DNA of 64,000 nucleotides, from positions 124,001-188,000 of the forward strand of contig NZ_AUFK01000014.1 of NCBI RefSeq assembly GCF_000426465.1, given 5' to 3'. Each line of letters begins with the position of its first letter. Position 1 is the first letter of the stretch. Under the pieces are notes generated by a model. The model did not search any database. It saw only the letters and a program-made list of their open reading frames with translations, and was not told the origin of the DNA. The translations under genes were made by a program, and so were the position numbers. Below, one piece after another: positions 44,834 to 54,044 of this stretch. Source of the DNA: Epilithonimonas caeni DSM 17710. Lineage in GTDB: Bacteria > Bacteroidota > Bacteroidia > Flavobacteriales > Weeksellaceae.

Positions 44834-45718
44834 TTATTTCGATTTTTCCCAATGTGCCTCTGTTCCCTGAGGAGCAGCACCACCTTGTGCAGGTGTGATA
44901 GGAGCCTGTTCTTGGTTGATATGATAGACATAGGCTGCCACATTTTGCATATCAAATCCGGAAACTACACCATTCTTACCCCAAGCCTGCATCGTAGGGT
45001 TATTTTTACTACCATTATCAACCATATAGAATACATTTTTGAATAATGTCTTCTCTGGTTGGTTGATCCAAAAATTGTCAGTCAAGTTAGGACCAATACC
45101 ACCTTTTCCACCTTCACCGTGACAAGACACACAGTTGGTTTCGAAAACAGCTTTACCAGCTTCTACGTTATCTTCTGAGAAAACTGCAGTCTCCAGAGTC
45201 GGCTGAGTTACTGTTGCCATATAATCATTGATAGCAGCAGTCTGTTCTCTGTACTCTTGCTCATATTCTTTGTAAGGATGAGCGAAATCTGTCAAGAAAT
45301 ATGAAGAAACATAAAGTACACAATATGCACAACCGAAGTAGAAAAGCCCTAACCACCATTTTGGAAGCTGATTGTCAAGCTCCATGATCCCATCGAATCC
45401 GTGGTCGATAAGGATGTCTTTTTCTTCTTTTTCAGATTGACTTTTGAAAGCTCCGTTCCAAAGATATTGGAAATAAGGAATCTTTTTATCAGCAAGGTAA
45501 GTTGCTTTTTCGGCATCTGTTAATTTTTTGAATTTCTCATTCTCGATCAAATCTCCAATAGCATTCTGAATAAAAACAACAATGATACTGATCAACGCTG
45601 TTCCTAAGAAAAATCTGGTAGATAGAAAATCCGATGTCTGCGAGAACATATAGAAAACTACAAGTAATAATCCTAAAACGATTAGAATATTAATATAAAC
45701 AGGTGTTCTTCTTTTCAT
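44834..45718 (-). CDS. ccoP: cbb3 oxidase subunit III, CcoP, with a single heme c site
   Basis: 294 residues. There are two N-terminal membrane helices (about 7-24 and 36-53), a cytosolic stretch, a third helix (about 122-142, LPKWWLGLFYFGCAYCVLYV) and a periplasmic cytochrome c domain with one heme motif NCVSCHGEGGKGGIGPNL and a probable Met ligand in NPTMQAWG. Classical proteobacterial CcoP carries two CxxCH motifs; only one is present. The protein passes electrons to CcoNO. It is encoded 19 bases after ccoQ. The Pro/Ala/Gln-rich end (APITPAQGGAAPQG) looks disordered. Confidence 0.92.
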   Translation of the reverse strand: MKRRTPVYINILIVLGLLLVVFYMFSQTSDFLSTRFFLGTALISIIVVFIQNAIGDLIENEKFKKLTDAEKATYLADKKIPYFQYLWNGAFKSQSEKEEKDILIDHGFDGIMELDNQLPKWWLGLFYFGCAYCVLYVSSYFLTDFAHPYKEYEQEYREQTAAINDYMATVTQPTLETAVFSEDNVEAGKAVFETNCVSCHGEGGKGGIGPNLTDNFWINQPEKTLFKNVFYMVDNGSKNNPTMQAWGKNGVVSGFDMQNVAAYVYHINQEQAPITPAQGGAAPQGTEAHWEKSK

Positions 45719-45737
45719 TATTAAATATCTTTTTTAA

Positions 45738-45935
45738 TTACAAAGTGAATTTGTCATCGTCGTGGTCTTTTTCCAAAGGCGCATTTTCTTCTTCACTATA
45801 ATATTTCTTAGGTCTGTTGATTACGATGTAAACCACAACCACAAAAAATAGAATGAAGATGATCATTGCCAAAGTTTGGAAGAATCCTGCGTTTTCCACA
45901 TTGGAGACGATGTCTTTAAAACTTTGCGGAATCAT
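45738..45935 (-). CDS. ccoQ: Small CcoQ-like subunit of cbb3 oxidase
   Basis: 65 residues with one membrane helix (FQTLAMIIFILFFVVVVYIV) followed by a charged cytosolic tail with NRPKKYYSEEENAPLEKDHD. This matches the CcoQ/FixQ plan and lies exactly between ccoNO and ccoP. It stabilises the oxidase complex in other bacteria. Confidence 0.85.
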   Translation of the reverse strand: MIPQSFKDIVSNVENAGFFQTLAMIIFILFFVVVVYIVINRPKKYYSEEENAPLEKDHDDDKFTL

Positions 45936-45953
45936 TTTATTTTTTTAATATTA

Positions 45954-48239
45954 TTAATTACTAGCTGTTTTTATTTCTGTAGTCTTGATATCCGTACCCA
46001 ATCTTTGCAGATAAGAAATCAATGCTACGATTTCTCTCTTCTCAAGTGGAACGAATTTTTCTCCAGCTTTCTCTTTGTTAGCTTTAGACTCAGCAAAAGA
46101 TTTCTTAACGTCATCAGCTTCAGAGAATACATTCTTCACGATAGCACTTGCCTGGTTGTTCATCCAAGTATCCATAGAATCAATCTGAGCTTTTGTATAA
46201 GGAACATCGAAAGTGTTCTTCATCAATTCCAACTTAGCTTTAGATTTACTTCTGTCCAATGTGTTTTCAATCAGCCAAGGATATCTAGGCATAATAGAAC
46301 CTGCGGAAGTTGACCTTGGGTTGTACATATGCTTGAAGTGCCAAGAATCCGGTCTTACACCGCCTTCTCTCTGCAAATCCGGCCCGGTTCTTTTGGAACC
46401 CCAAAGGAAAGGTCTGTCATAGATGAACTCTCCAGCTTTTGAATACTGTCCATTCTTACCATTGAATCTTACAACTTCATCACGGAAAGGACGAATCATC
46501 TGTGAGTGACAAGCGTTACAACCTTCTCTGATGTAGATATCCCTACCTTCTAATTCTAGCGGAGAATAAGGCTTAACCGCAGAAATTGTAGGAACGTTTT
46601 CTTTCACAAATATTGTAGGGAAAATTTCCAATGAACCTCCAATTGCCAAAACTACGAATGAAAGTATTGATAAATAAAGAGGGGTTCTTTCTAACCAAAG
46701 GTGGAAAGTTTCTCCTTCTTTTCTTCCTTTTTTTACGTTAGCTAAGGCTGGTGCTTCTGCAGAAACTTCTTTTTGGAAAGAGCCTTTTCTTGCTGTTGCA
46801 ATCAAGTTCACAACCATAAGAACAGCGCCGGAGAAATATAATAAACCTCCAACAAATCTCATTTTAAAATAAGGGAGAATTGCTGTTACAGTATCTAACC
46901 AGTTTTTATAAACCAAAGTTCCGTCCGGATTGAATTGTTTCCACATCAAACCTTGTGTAAATCCTGAAATGTATAATGGAACTGCGTAGAAAATAATCCC
47001 GAATGTCCCTAACCAGAAATGCCAGTTAGCTAATTTTACAGACCAAAGTTTGGTTCTCCACAAAATCGGAACTAAATAGTATATAACACCGAATGCCATA
47101 AATCCGTTCCATCCAAGTGCACCTAAGTGAACGTGACCAATTACCCAATCAGTAAAGTGACCAACTTTGTTAACAGTTTTAGTCGCCAGAAGCGGACCTT
47201 CGAAAGTTGCCATACCATAGCAAGTTACAGCGACTACAAAGAATTTAAGAACCGGATTTTCTCTTACTTTGTCCCAAGCCCCTCTCAAGGTCAAGAGACC
47301 ATTCAACATACCTCCCCAAGACGGAGCGATAAGCATAATAGAAAAACCTGTTCCTACTGCCTGAGCCCAAGCTGGCAAAGCAGTATATTGTAAGTGGTGA
47401 GGACCAGCCCAGATATAAACGAAGATTAATGACCAGAAGTGGATAATTGATAGTTTGTATGAGAAAACTGGTCTGTCAGCCGCTTTTGGTACGAAATAAT
47501 ACATCATCCCAAGAACCGGAGTTGTCAAGAAGAATGCAACCGCATTATGACCATACCACCATTGTACCAATGCATCTTTAACACCCGCGTAAGCCGAATA
47601 TGATTTCCATCCTGTGAAAGACAATGGAACTTCTAAGTTGTTGAAAATGTGAAGCATTGCAACTGCAACCCAAGTCCCGATATAGAACCAAATTGCAACA
47701 TATAAATGCCTTACTCTTCTAATTGCAATTGTAGCAAACATATTGAAACCAAATACCAGCCAAACCAAAGTGATCAGGATATCAATTGGCCATTCGTGTT
47801 CTGCATATTCTTTTGAAGTGTTGATACCCATAAAGAATGTAATTACCACAGAAACAAGCATCAGCTGCCATCCCCAGAAGTGAATCCAAGATAATGTGTC
47901 ACTCCACATTCTTGTTTTTAATAATCTTTGGATCGAGTAATAGAATCCGGAAAAGAAACTGTTACCAACAAATGCGAAAATCACAGCACTTGTATGCAGC
48001 ATTCTAATACGTCCGAATCCAAATGCACCTTGAGAATTGATCAAACCTTGCAATCCGCCACTTCTAAGCGTGTTGATCGTTGTGTCATCTGTTCCCAAGA
48101 AAAATTCAGGTAATTCAGGATAAAATAATAACAACGCGGCAGTAAGTCCCAATAAAAAACCTACCAATCCGAAAACAACCGTCGCAATAAGAAAAGCGCG
48201 AACAATCCCGTTGTCATAACTAAACTTTTGTGTTTCCAT
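45954..48239 (-). CDS. ccoN: cbb3 oxidase, fused subunits I and II (CcoN-CcoO)
   Basis: 761 residues from the ATG at 48239 (METQKFSYDNG). Residues 1-500 are CcoN: twelve or more helices, heme and CuB ligands in GHNAVAFFLTTPVLG, IWAGPHHLQYTALP and GHVHLGALGWNGFM. After a short linker (about 505-535), residues 535-761 are CcoO: a membrane anchor and a cytochrome c domain with EGCNACHSQMIRPFRDEV. The fusion is normal for Bacteroidota. It is the catalytic core of the high-affinity terminal oxidase that reduces O2 at low oxygen and pumps protons. Confidence 0.95.
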   Translation of the reverse strand: METQKFSYDNGIVRAFLIATVVFGLVGFLLGLTAALLLFYPELPEFFLGTDDTTINTLRSGGLQGLINSQGAFGFGRIRMLHTSAVIFAFVGNSFFSGFYYSIQRLLKTRMWSDTLSWIHFWGWQLMLVSVVITFFMGINTSKEYAEHEWPIDILITLVWLVFGFNMFATIAIRRVRHLYVAIWFYIGTWVAVAMLHIFNNLEVPLSFTGWKSYSAYAGVKDALVQWWYGHNAVAFFLTTPVLGMMYYFVPKAADRPVFSYKLSIIHFWSLIFVYIWAGPHHLQYTALPAWAQAVGTGFSIMLIAPSWGGMLNGLLTLRGAWDKVRENPVLKFFVVAVTCYGMATFEGPLLATKTVNKVGHFTDWVIGHVHLGALGWNGFMAFGVIYYLVPILWRTKLWSVKLANWHFWLGTFGIIFYAVPLYISGFTQGLMWKQFNPDGTLVYKNWLDTVTAILPYFKMRFVGGLLYFSGAVLMVVNLIATARKGSFQKEVSAEAPALANVKKGRKEGETFHLWLERTPLYLSILSFVVLAIGGSLEIFPTIFVKENVPTISAVKPYSPLELEGRDIYIREGCNACHSQMIRPFRDEVVRFNGKNGQYSKAGEFIYDRPFLWGSKRTGPDLQREGGVRPDSWHFKHMYNPRSTSAGSIMPRYPWLIENTLDRSKSKAKLELMKNTFDVPYTKAQIDSMDTWMNNQASAIVKNVFSEADDVKKSFAESKANKEKAGEKFVPLEKREIVALISYLQRLGTDIKTTEIKTASN

Positions 48240-48254
48240 ATCTACAAATAGCAA

Positions 48255-48440
48255 TTATTCATTTTCATTTTTAGGAGTTTTCGTCTCCTTGTCTGTCTTC
48301 ACCTCGTCATCAAAAAGAATCCTGACTGCCGGCGATTCATCGTCTTCAAACTGCCCTTTTTTAGCTCCAATAATAAAAATTATTAGAAAAATAACAGCTA
48401 AAGAAACGCTGCAGATAATCATCAAATAGAGAATCTCCAT
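48255..48440 (-). CDS. ccoS: cbb3 oxidase maturation protein CcoS
   Basis: 61 residues: one membrane helix (LMIICSVSLAVIFLIIFIIG) followed by GQFEDDESPAVRILFDD, the CcoS signature with FDDxxxPAxRIL-like residues, and an acidic/basic tail. It is needed for cofactor insertion in proteobacterial cbb3 oxidases. It lies 15 bases before ccoNO and is the first gene after the Fnr-type site at 48490. Confidence 0.9.
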   Translation of the reverse strand: MEILYLMIICSVSLAVIFLIIFIIGAKKGQFEDDESPAVRILFDDEVKTDKETKTPKNENE

Positions 48441-48489
48441 ACCAGCCGCAAATTTAAGATAAAACAGTCGTCAAATTTAGTGAAAATTA

Positions 48490-48503
48490 CTGACTTTGGT
48501 CAG
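48490..48503. promoter_or_regulatory. Crp/Fnr-type operator before the ccoS-ccoNOQP operon
   Basis: CTGAC-TTTG-GTCAG is a perfect palindrome with a 4-base centre, the TGAC-N4-GTCA layout of Fnr/Dnr-like sites. Its centre is 56 bases before the ccoS ATG. Two -7-like boxes TAAATTTG follow on the minus strand at 48472-48479 and 48449-48456. The same TGAC-N4-GTCA palindrome occurs before the regulator gene at 51008. Confidence 0.65.
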
Positions 48504-48550
48504 AATGATAGAAATATGGATAATTTATAATCACTCTAAATAAAAGCGTT

Positions 48551-50929
48551 CTAAATCTTTATTTTGAAATATTTGGAACTTCTGAGCCAAGTCGAAAGTG
48601 TCGTGAACGTTACAACGGTTACAGAGCTGAGAGGCATAAAAATCGCTGCAAAAAGTGGATGCATATGTCCGGAAACTGCGAAGCTGACTCCAATGACATT
48701 ATAACACAAACTGATTATGAATGTGATTTTTACAATCGTAATTGCATCTTTTGAAAGTGCTAAAAATTTGTCAAGTTCCGGGATTTTCTCGCCATTCATA
48801 ATCACGTCCGATGAAGGTGTAAAAGAATTGCTGTCATCCGAAATTGCAATTCCGACATTACTCTGTTTTAAAGCTCCGGCATCATTCAATCCGTCGCCAA
48901 GCATCGCTACTTTTTGTCCTTTGTCCTGAAGTTCTTTGATGAAGTCCAGTTTGTTTTCCGGAGTTTGATTGAATTTCATCTCAGAAACATTAGGAATGAG
49001 TTTTTCGAGAATTGGTTTTTCTGAAGGATTATCACCACTTAAAATATTGATAGCGTAATTTTTTAGGTTTTTGAAAAGTTGGGAAAGATGATTTCTGTAT
49101 TCATTTTTAAACGTGAATTTTCCAATGAAAGTCTCATTTTTCTTGATGTAAACTGCAGTTTCCAGATCCTGGGATTTCTCTCCGACAAAACCTGCAGAAC
49201 CAATTTTGTAATTAATTCCTCTAACTTTTGCCCGATAACCTTTTCCTGAGATTTCCTCAAAATCTTCCACTTCAAAATAATCATCATTCACTTCGATAAA
49301 ATTATAAAGCGACTTGGAAAGCGGATGGTTTGAGTTTTTAAGTAAAGATTTAATATTTCTCAAATCAAAATCCTCAATTTCGCTACCTATAAAATTGATA
49401 TTCGATTTCTTACTTTCTGTAATAGTTCCGGTCTTATCAAAAACCAATGTGTCAACCTTAGCTAGCCTTTCAATAGTTAAAGTGTCTTTTACATAGAAGT
49501 TATTTCGACCAAGAATCCTCATAATATGTCCGAACGTAAATGGCGCGGATAAAGCCAAGGCGCACGGACAAGCCACAATCAGAATCGCAGAAACGACTTG
49601 GAACATTTTTTCCGTATCGATTCTTGACCAATAAATCCCTGCAAACAATGTGATTCCTAAAATGATGAATGTGAAATATTTACTGATTGTATTCGTCAAA
49701 GTATCAAGGCCGGTGTCCATTTTCTTGAAAGCTTCTTTGTTCCAAAGCTGTGTCAGATAACTTTGGTCGACACTTTTAATTACTTCAAGTTCCAGAATCG
49801 AACCTGTTTGTTTTCCTCCGGCAAAGATTTTATCGCCAGGTTTTTTAGAAATATGAGCAGATTCACCTGTGATAAAACTATTATCGATATTCCCTTCGCC
49901 TTTAATCAAAATCGAATCCACGGGAATGATTTCCTGATTTCTGACCATAATCCTGTCACCAACTGCCAAATCTGAAAGCAGAATATTCTCCTGTTTTCCG
50001 TCAAAATCAATTTTTGTTACCGCAATCGGGTAAAAAGATTTGTAATCCCGGTCGTACGAAAGTGTGTTGTAAGTCCTTTTCTGAAAGGTTTTTCCCAATA
50101 GCATAAAGAACAACAATCCACAAAGCGTATCGAAGTAACCCGGACCATAATCTGTTACTACTTCATAGACACTTCGTCCATAAAGCACGAATATTCCTAA
50201 AACAATCGGAACATCGATGTTGATGATTTTATTCTTCAAACCGTACCAGGCGGATTTATAATAATCTGAAGCCGAATAAAACACAACTGCTGTCGCTAAC
50301 AGAAATAAGATAATTCTGAATAGATGTTTATATGAATGAAACCAAACGTCATCGCCTGAAACATATTCCGGAAAACTGAAAAACATTCCGTTTCCGAAAG
50401 CAAATCCTGCAACTGCCAATTTTATCAGAAGACCTTTGTCCAATTTGTCGTGCTTTTTTTCGGCAGTTTCAAGGTTGATGATTGGTTTGTATCCAAGATT
50501 CGTCAGGAATTTTGCCAATTCGCTTAGTTTCAACTCCTCTTCTTTAAAAGAAACCTGAAGCGTTTTTCTTGTGAAATTAACCTGAGAATATTTGATTTTG
50601 CTATTGATCGTATGAAGACTTTCTAATAACCAAATACAAGAAGAACAATGAATCACCGGGATTTTGAAAGTCACAAGTGTAGTTCCGCCTTCGGAGAAAT
50701 CTACAACTTTGGTGAAGATCTCCGGTGTGTCCAGATAATCGAATTGTGAATTATTCTCGTTGCTTGGTCTTATCCCGGAACGTTGGTTGATATTGTAAAA
50801 ATTATCAAGGTTGTGAAAATTCAGAATCTCGTAAACGGATTGACAGCCGTTGCAACAAAAGATTTTGTCGTCAAAAAGAAGGCGTTCTTTGTCGATTTTC
50901 TGACCGCAATGAAAGCATTGTTCTGCCAT
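48551..50929 (-). CDS. ccoI: Copper-transporting P1B-type ATPase, CcoI/FixI type
   Basis: 792 residues. The N-terminus has a Cys-rich metal-binding domain (CFHCGQKID, FCCNGCQSVYEIL) and an HMA-like domain with CSSCIWLLESL. Eight membrane helices follow, with the ion-binding CPCALALSAP motif, phosphorylation site DKTGTITES, and hinge MLGDGLNDAGAL. CcoI exports Cu(I) to the periplasm for assembly of the cbb3 binuclear centre. It lies 110 bases upstream of ccoS, on the same strand, and is divergent from the Crp/Fnr regulator with an operator between them. Confidence 0.94.
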   Translation of the reverse strand: MAEQCFHCGQKIDKERLLFDDKIFCCNGCQSVYEILNFHNLDNFYNINQRSGIRPSNENNSQFDYLDTPEIFTKVVDFSEGGTTLVTFKIPVIHCSSCIWLLESLHTINSKIKYSQVNFTRKTLQVSFKEEELKLSELAKFLTNLGYKPIINLETAEKKHDKLDKGLLIKLAVAGFAFGNGMFFSFPEYVSGDDVWFHSYKHLFRIILFLLATAVVFYSASDYYKSAWYGLKNKIINIDVPIVLGIFVLYGRSVYEVVTDYGPGYFDTLCGLLFFMLLGKTFQKRTYNTLSYDRDYKSFYPIAVTKIDFDGKQENILLSDLAVGDRIMVRNQEIIPVDSILIKGEGNIDNSFITGESAHISKKPGDKIFAGGKQTGSILELEVIKSVDQSYLTQLWNKEAFKKMDTGLDTLTNTISKYFTFIILGITLFAGIYWSRIDTEKMFQVVSAILIVACPCALALSAPFTFGHIMRILGRNNFYVKDTLTIERLAKVDTLVFDKTGTITESKKSNINFIGSEIEDFDLRNIKSLLKNSNHPLSKSLYNFIEVNDDYFEVEDFEEISGKGYRAKVRGINYKIGSAGFVGEKSQDLETAVYIKKNETFIGKFTFKNEYRNHLSQLFKNLKNYAINILSGDNPSEKPILEKLIPNVSEMKFNQTPENKLDFIKELQDKGQKVAMLGDGLNDAGALKQSNVGIAISDDSNSFTPSSDVIMNGEKIPELDKFLALSKDAITIVKITFIISLCYNVIGVSFAVSGHMHPLFAAIFMPLSSVTVVTFTTLSTWLRSSKYFKIKI

Positions 50930-51006
50930 TAAAAAGTTCTCAGATATTTGGATTGCAAAATTACGTCAAAAATCTTGGTATGTAGTGTTAAAAAGTCTTA
51001 TTTTTG

Positions 51007-51020
51007 CTGACAAATGTCAT
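51007..51020. promoter_or_regulatory. Crp/Fnr-type operator between ccoI and the regulator gene
   Basis: TGAC-AAAT-GTCA (51008-51019) is a perfect palindrome matching the site before ccoS. It ends 5 bases before the regulator ATG at 51025, a place suited to autorepression, and lies about 80 bases before the ccoI ATG. A -7-like TAATTTTG on the minus strand (50956-50963) would place the site near -60 for ccoI. Confidence 0.6.
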
Positions 51021-51024
51021 AGGT

Positions 51025-51738
51025 ATGTCTCTTGAACAACAATTGGTTATAGAAGAAAATTTCTCAAAAGCATTTAATCGCGAATCCTTGAAGGAAAGTT
51101 TAAATTCCGAGGATTTCGAAGTTTACAACAATGCGCTCAAAGTTCTGGAATTCTCAAAAGGTGATGTCGTTTTCGACGATGGCGAATCGCCCAAAGGTGT
51201 TTATTTTATCGAAAAAGGAACGGCCAAATTATCAAAATCAGGTGTTTACGGTAAAGACCAGATTCTTAGATTTTGCAAAGAAAATGATTTAATAGGCTAT
51301 CGTTCATTACTTTGCGGTGAGAATTTCCAAGCGAAAGCGGAAGCTATGACGCCAATGAAAGTTCAGTTTTTGCCTTCTGATGTTTTCTTAAAATTATTGG
51401 AAGTTGACCCAAAATTATCTTACGCAATGCTTCAAAAAATTGCTTATGAATTGGGTGAATCTGCAAACACAGTGACTTTCCTTGCTCAAAAAACAGTAAG
51501 AGAAAGATTGGCAGAGATTCTTATTTTGCTGGAACAAAAATTAGGCACTGACCCGGAAGGTTTCATCAAGATCTCTTTAACAAGAGAAGAAATTGCCAAC
51601 CTGATCGGTACTGCAACAGAAAGCGCAATCCGATTGATCTCCGAATTCAAACAAGATGATTTGATTTCTGTAGAAGGTAGAAATATCAAAATCCTTAACA
51701 GAGAAAAATTGATCAAGCTTGGTCACGTGGTGATATAA
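51025..51738 (+). CDS. Crp/Fnr family transcriptional regulator
   Basis: 237 residues from the ATG at 51025 (MSLEQQLVIEENFSKAF); an in-frame TTG at 51004 would read through the operator and is less likely. There is a cyclic-nucleotide-binding-like beta-roll (GDVVFDDGESPKGVYFIEKG), a dimer helix and a C-terminal winged helix (LTREEIANLIGTATESAIR). It lacks the N-terminal four-Cys cluster of E. coli FNR. The cysteines seen (FCKEND, LLCGENF) do not form that pattern, so the sensed signal is unclear. Position and the two palindromes suggest that it controls cco genes and itself. Confidence 0.85.
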   Translation: MSLEQQLVIEENFSKAFNRESLKESLNSEDFEVYNNALKVLEFSKGDVVFDDGESPKGVYFIEKGTAKLSKSGVYGKDQILRFCKENDLIGYRSLLCGENFQAKAEAMTPMKVQFLPSDVFLKLLEVDPKLSYAMLQKIAYELGESANTVTFLAQKTVRERLAEILILLEQKLGTDPEGFIKISLTREEIANLIGTATESAIRLISEFKQDDLISVEGRNIKILNREKLIKLGHVVI

Positions 51739-51754
51739 ACGATAAAAGATAAGT

Positions 51755-51788
51755 GATGATTGATTCCAATCATCATTTTCATTTTTAA
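51755..51788 (+). terminator. Probable terminator after the Crp/Fnr gene
   Basis: GATGATTG pairs with CAATCATC around ATTC, then ATTTTCATTTTT. A second, outer pairing TAAGTGAT (51750-51757) with ATCACTTA (51795-51802) is also possible. Confidence 0.55.
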
Positions 51789-51822
51789 TCATTTATCACT
51801 TAAATTATCATTAATAATTCTT

Positions 51823-52638
51823 ATGTCTGTACATTCTGAAATTAAAAAAATCACAACTGAGACCTTACGAAAAATGAAATTCGATAAGGAAAAGATCACA
51901 ATGCTGACGGCTTACGATTTTACAACTGCAAAAATGGTTGACGCCGGTGGTGTTGATTCAATTCTAATTGGAGATTCTGCGGCAAATGTAATGGCTGGTC
52001 ACGAAACCACTTTGCCGATTACACTTGACCAAATGATCTATCATACACAATGCGTTGTTCGTGGTGTGGAAAGAGCTTTGGTTGTAGCAGATTTGCCATT
52101 CGGAACATATCAGAGCAATCCTGAAAAAGCTTTGGATTCTGCGGTGAGAATGATGAAAGAAGGTGGCGCTCACGCGATTAAAATAGAAGGCGGAAAAGAG
52201 ATTGAAGAATCTATCAGGAAAATTGTGAATGCAGGAATTCCTGTTTGCGGGCATTTGGGTTTGACGCCTCAAAGTATCTATCAATTCGGGACTTATAAAG
52301 TACGAGCGAAAGAAGATGCGGAAGCTGAAAAATTGATCTCTGACTGCAAATTGTTGGAAGAACTCGGATGTTTTGCAATTGTTTTGGAAAAGATCCCTGC
52401 AGCATTGGCGAAAAAAGCGTCGGAAAGCATTTCTATTCCTACAATCGGGATTGGAGCTGGCCCGGATTGTGACGGACAGGTTTTGGTTTATCACGATATG
52501 GTTGGGATGAATCAAGGTTTTTCTCCGAAATTCCTCAGAAGATATCTTGACCTTTATTCTGAAATTACCGGAGCAGTCTCTCAGTATGTGAAGGATGTGA
52601 AAAATGCTGATTTCCCAAATGATAAGGAAAGTTATTAA
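51823..52638 (+). CDS. panB: 3-methyl-2-oxobutanoate hydroxymethyltransferase
   Basis: 271 residues from the ATG at 51823 ([19 protein letters not shown]); the open frame before it is leader. PanB signatures: [49 protein letters not shown] and [18 protein letters not shown] with the catalytic region, then YHDMVGM. It adds the hydroxymethyl group from methylene-THF to ketoisovalerate, giving ketopantoate for pantothenate and CoA. No panC or panD is adjacent. Confidence 0.95.
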   Translation: MSVHSEIKKITTETLRKMKFDKEKITMLTAYDFTTAKMVDAGGVDSILIGDSAANVMAGHETTLPITLDQMIYHTQCVVRGVERALVVADLPFGTYQSNPEKALDSAVRMMKEGGAHAIKIEGGKEIEESIRKIVNAGIPVCGHLGLTPQSIYQFGTYKVRAKEDAEAEKLISDCKLLEELGCFAIVLEKIPAALAKKASESISIPTIGIGAGPDCDGQVLVYHDMVGMNQGFSPKFLRRYLDLYSEITGAVSQYVKDVKNADFPNDKESY

Positions 52639-52713
52639 ACTTTAAAAATAAACCACAAAGGTCGCAAATTAATGTATATTTCTTTTGTGACTTTTGTGGT
52701 TAAAATAATAAGA

Positions 52714-53559
52714 ATGATTTCTAAAATTCTTACAATTCTATTTTCTGTTCTATTTCTATTTTCCTGCACTTCACAGAAAATGAAGTATGGAACTAAAACT
52801 GAATTTCACGATAAAGCCGATTCCTTACAATCATTAGCCAGAATCAAATACGTAAAGAGTTTGGATTATTCTGATTTCAAAGCGGGGAAATTTGATAACG
52901 GAAAAATAGCTGTGAACTATCGTTTTCTGAAACCAAAGAAAGTTGAACAGAATAAAAAATATCCTTTGGTTTTAGTATTTCACGGTTCAGGAGCAATTGG
53001 AACTAATAATACCTCGCAAATGGGCGTTTTGTCTAAGATGTGGCTTCTTCCTGAAAACAGAGAGAATTATCCTGTTTATGTTCTGTCTCCGCAATTTCCC
53101 GTTCGTTCGTCCAATTATCATCTTGATGAAACCAGAAATGTCAAAGTTTCTGGATCTAATGAATATCTGGATCTGGTTTTAAAGTCCATTGATTCATTAG
53201 TTATTAATGAAAGTATTGACCGAGACAGAATCTATGTGATGGGATTCTCAATGGGAGGTGCAACAACTTCTAATGCGATTTCCAAAAGACCGGACTTATT
53301 TGCGGCCGCAATCAATGTTTCGGGAATTTCACAATTTGATAAAATGGATGAACTTCTGAATATGCCGATTTGGATTGTTCACGGAAGTCTGGATACAGAT
53401 AATTTTCCTCAAAGTAATTTCAAGTTTTTCGATGAAATGAAATCCAAAGGCAAAGTTTTTCTTTGGGAATATAAAGACAAATATCACAACAATATTTTGT
53501 CCTCAGAACTCGTGGACGAAATCCCGAAATGGCTGCTGAAGCAGCATAAGGAAGTTTAA
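52714..53559 (+). CDS. Alpha/beta-hydrolase lipoprotein (PHB-depolymerase/esterase-like)
   Basis: 281 residues from the ATG at 52714, giving a lipoprotein signal MISKILTILFSVLFLFSC (lipobox LFSC); residues before this ATG are leader. Hydrolase motifs: LVLVFHGSGAIG (oxyanion region), YVMGFSMGGATTSNAI with the GxSxG nucleophile, and a late WIVHGSLDTDNFP (acid) and KYHNNIL (His). The arrangement resembles COG4099-type predicted peptidases/esterases of Bacteroidota. It acts on the periplasmic or outer-membrane face; substrate unknown. Confidence 0.82.
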   Translation: MISKILTILFSVLFLFSCTSQKMKYGTKTEFHDKADSLQSLARIKYVKSLDYSDFKAGKFDNGKIAVNYRFLKPKKVEQNKKYPLVLVFHGSGAIGTNNTSQMGVLSKMWLLPENRENYPVYVLSPQFPVRSSNYHLDETRNVKVSGSNEYLDLVLKSIDSLVINESIDRDRIYVMGFSMGGATTSNAISKRPDLFAAAINVSGISQFDKMDELLNMPIWIVHGSLDTDNFPQSNFKFFDEMKSKGKVFLWEYKDKYHNNILSSELVDEIPKWLLKQHKEV

Positions 53560-53600
53560 ATATTTTTATTAATTTTAATAAAACATTTAAAAACACAAAA

Positions 53601-54029
53601 ATGGATTATCGTGCAGAATTAGAAATTTTACTTGATGACGAGAATATGAAATTCGAAACTTGGCTTTCTCGTTATCCAATCCAAGAATGTCCCAATTTGA
53701 TTCTCGAATATAAAAAAGTTATGCAGAAATATGCCATTGAAATTGGAGATTTCAAAAGCTTAGAGGAGTTACAAGAATTAGATGAATTGGCAGATAAAAT
53801 CGAAAATTTCACTATTGATACATATGCCGCGAAACAGGAAAAATTCGATGAAATAGAAGCTTTGAAAAGGAAAATAGAAGCCATGAAAGAATTGTTTTTA
53901 AAAAGTGATTCTAAAGAAATATCTCTTTCCGATGAAGTGCTGACTGACTTACGAGAAATTGTGAAGTATTTAAAAAGCCATGGCTTATATGATGAAGAAA
54001 TGTGGAAACCATTAAAACATCTGCTTTAA
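53601..54029 (+). CDS. Conserved-looking helical protein of unknown function
   Basis: 142 residues, acidic, without signal peptide or membrane helix. It is almost all helical with a heptad-like central part (LEELQELDELADKIENF, AAKQEKFDEIEALKRKIEAM). The N-terminus DYRAELEILLDDENMKFETW and the end HGLYDEEMWKPLKHLL look structured. I do not recognise a family. The reading frame has normal codon use for the region, and the gene lies 41 bases after the hydrolase and 15 before the pseudouridine synthase, so it is probably real. Confidence 0.65.
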   Translation: MDYRAELEILLDDENMKFETWLSRYPIQECPNLILEYKKVMQKYAIEIGDFKSLEELQELDELADKIENFTIDTYAAKQEKFDEIEALKRKIEAMKELFLKSDSKEISLSDEVLTDLREIVKYLKSHGLYDEEMWKPLKHLL

Positions 54030-54044
54030 TATTACTAATTAAAA

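Noticed and set aside
51964-52515. 183-residue open frame opposite panB
   Set aside because: His/Cys/Phe-rich antisense translation typical of a shadow frame; panB is intact on the other strand.
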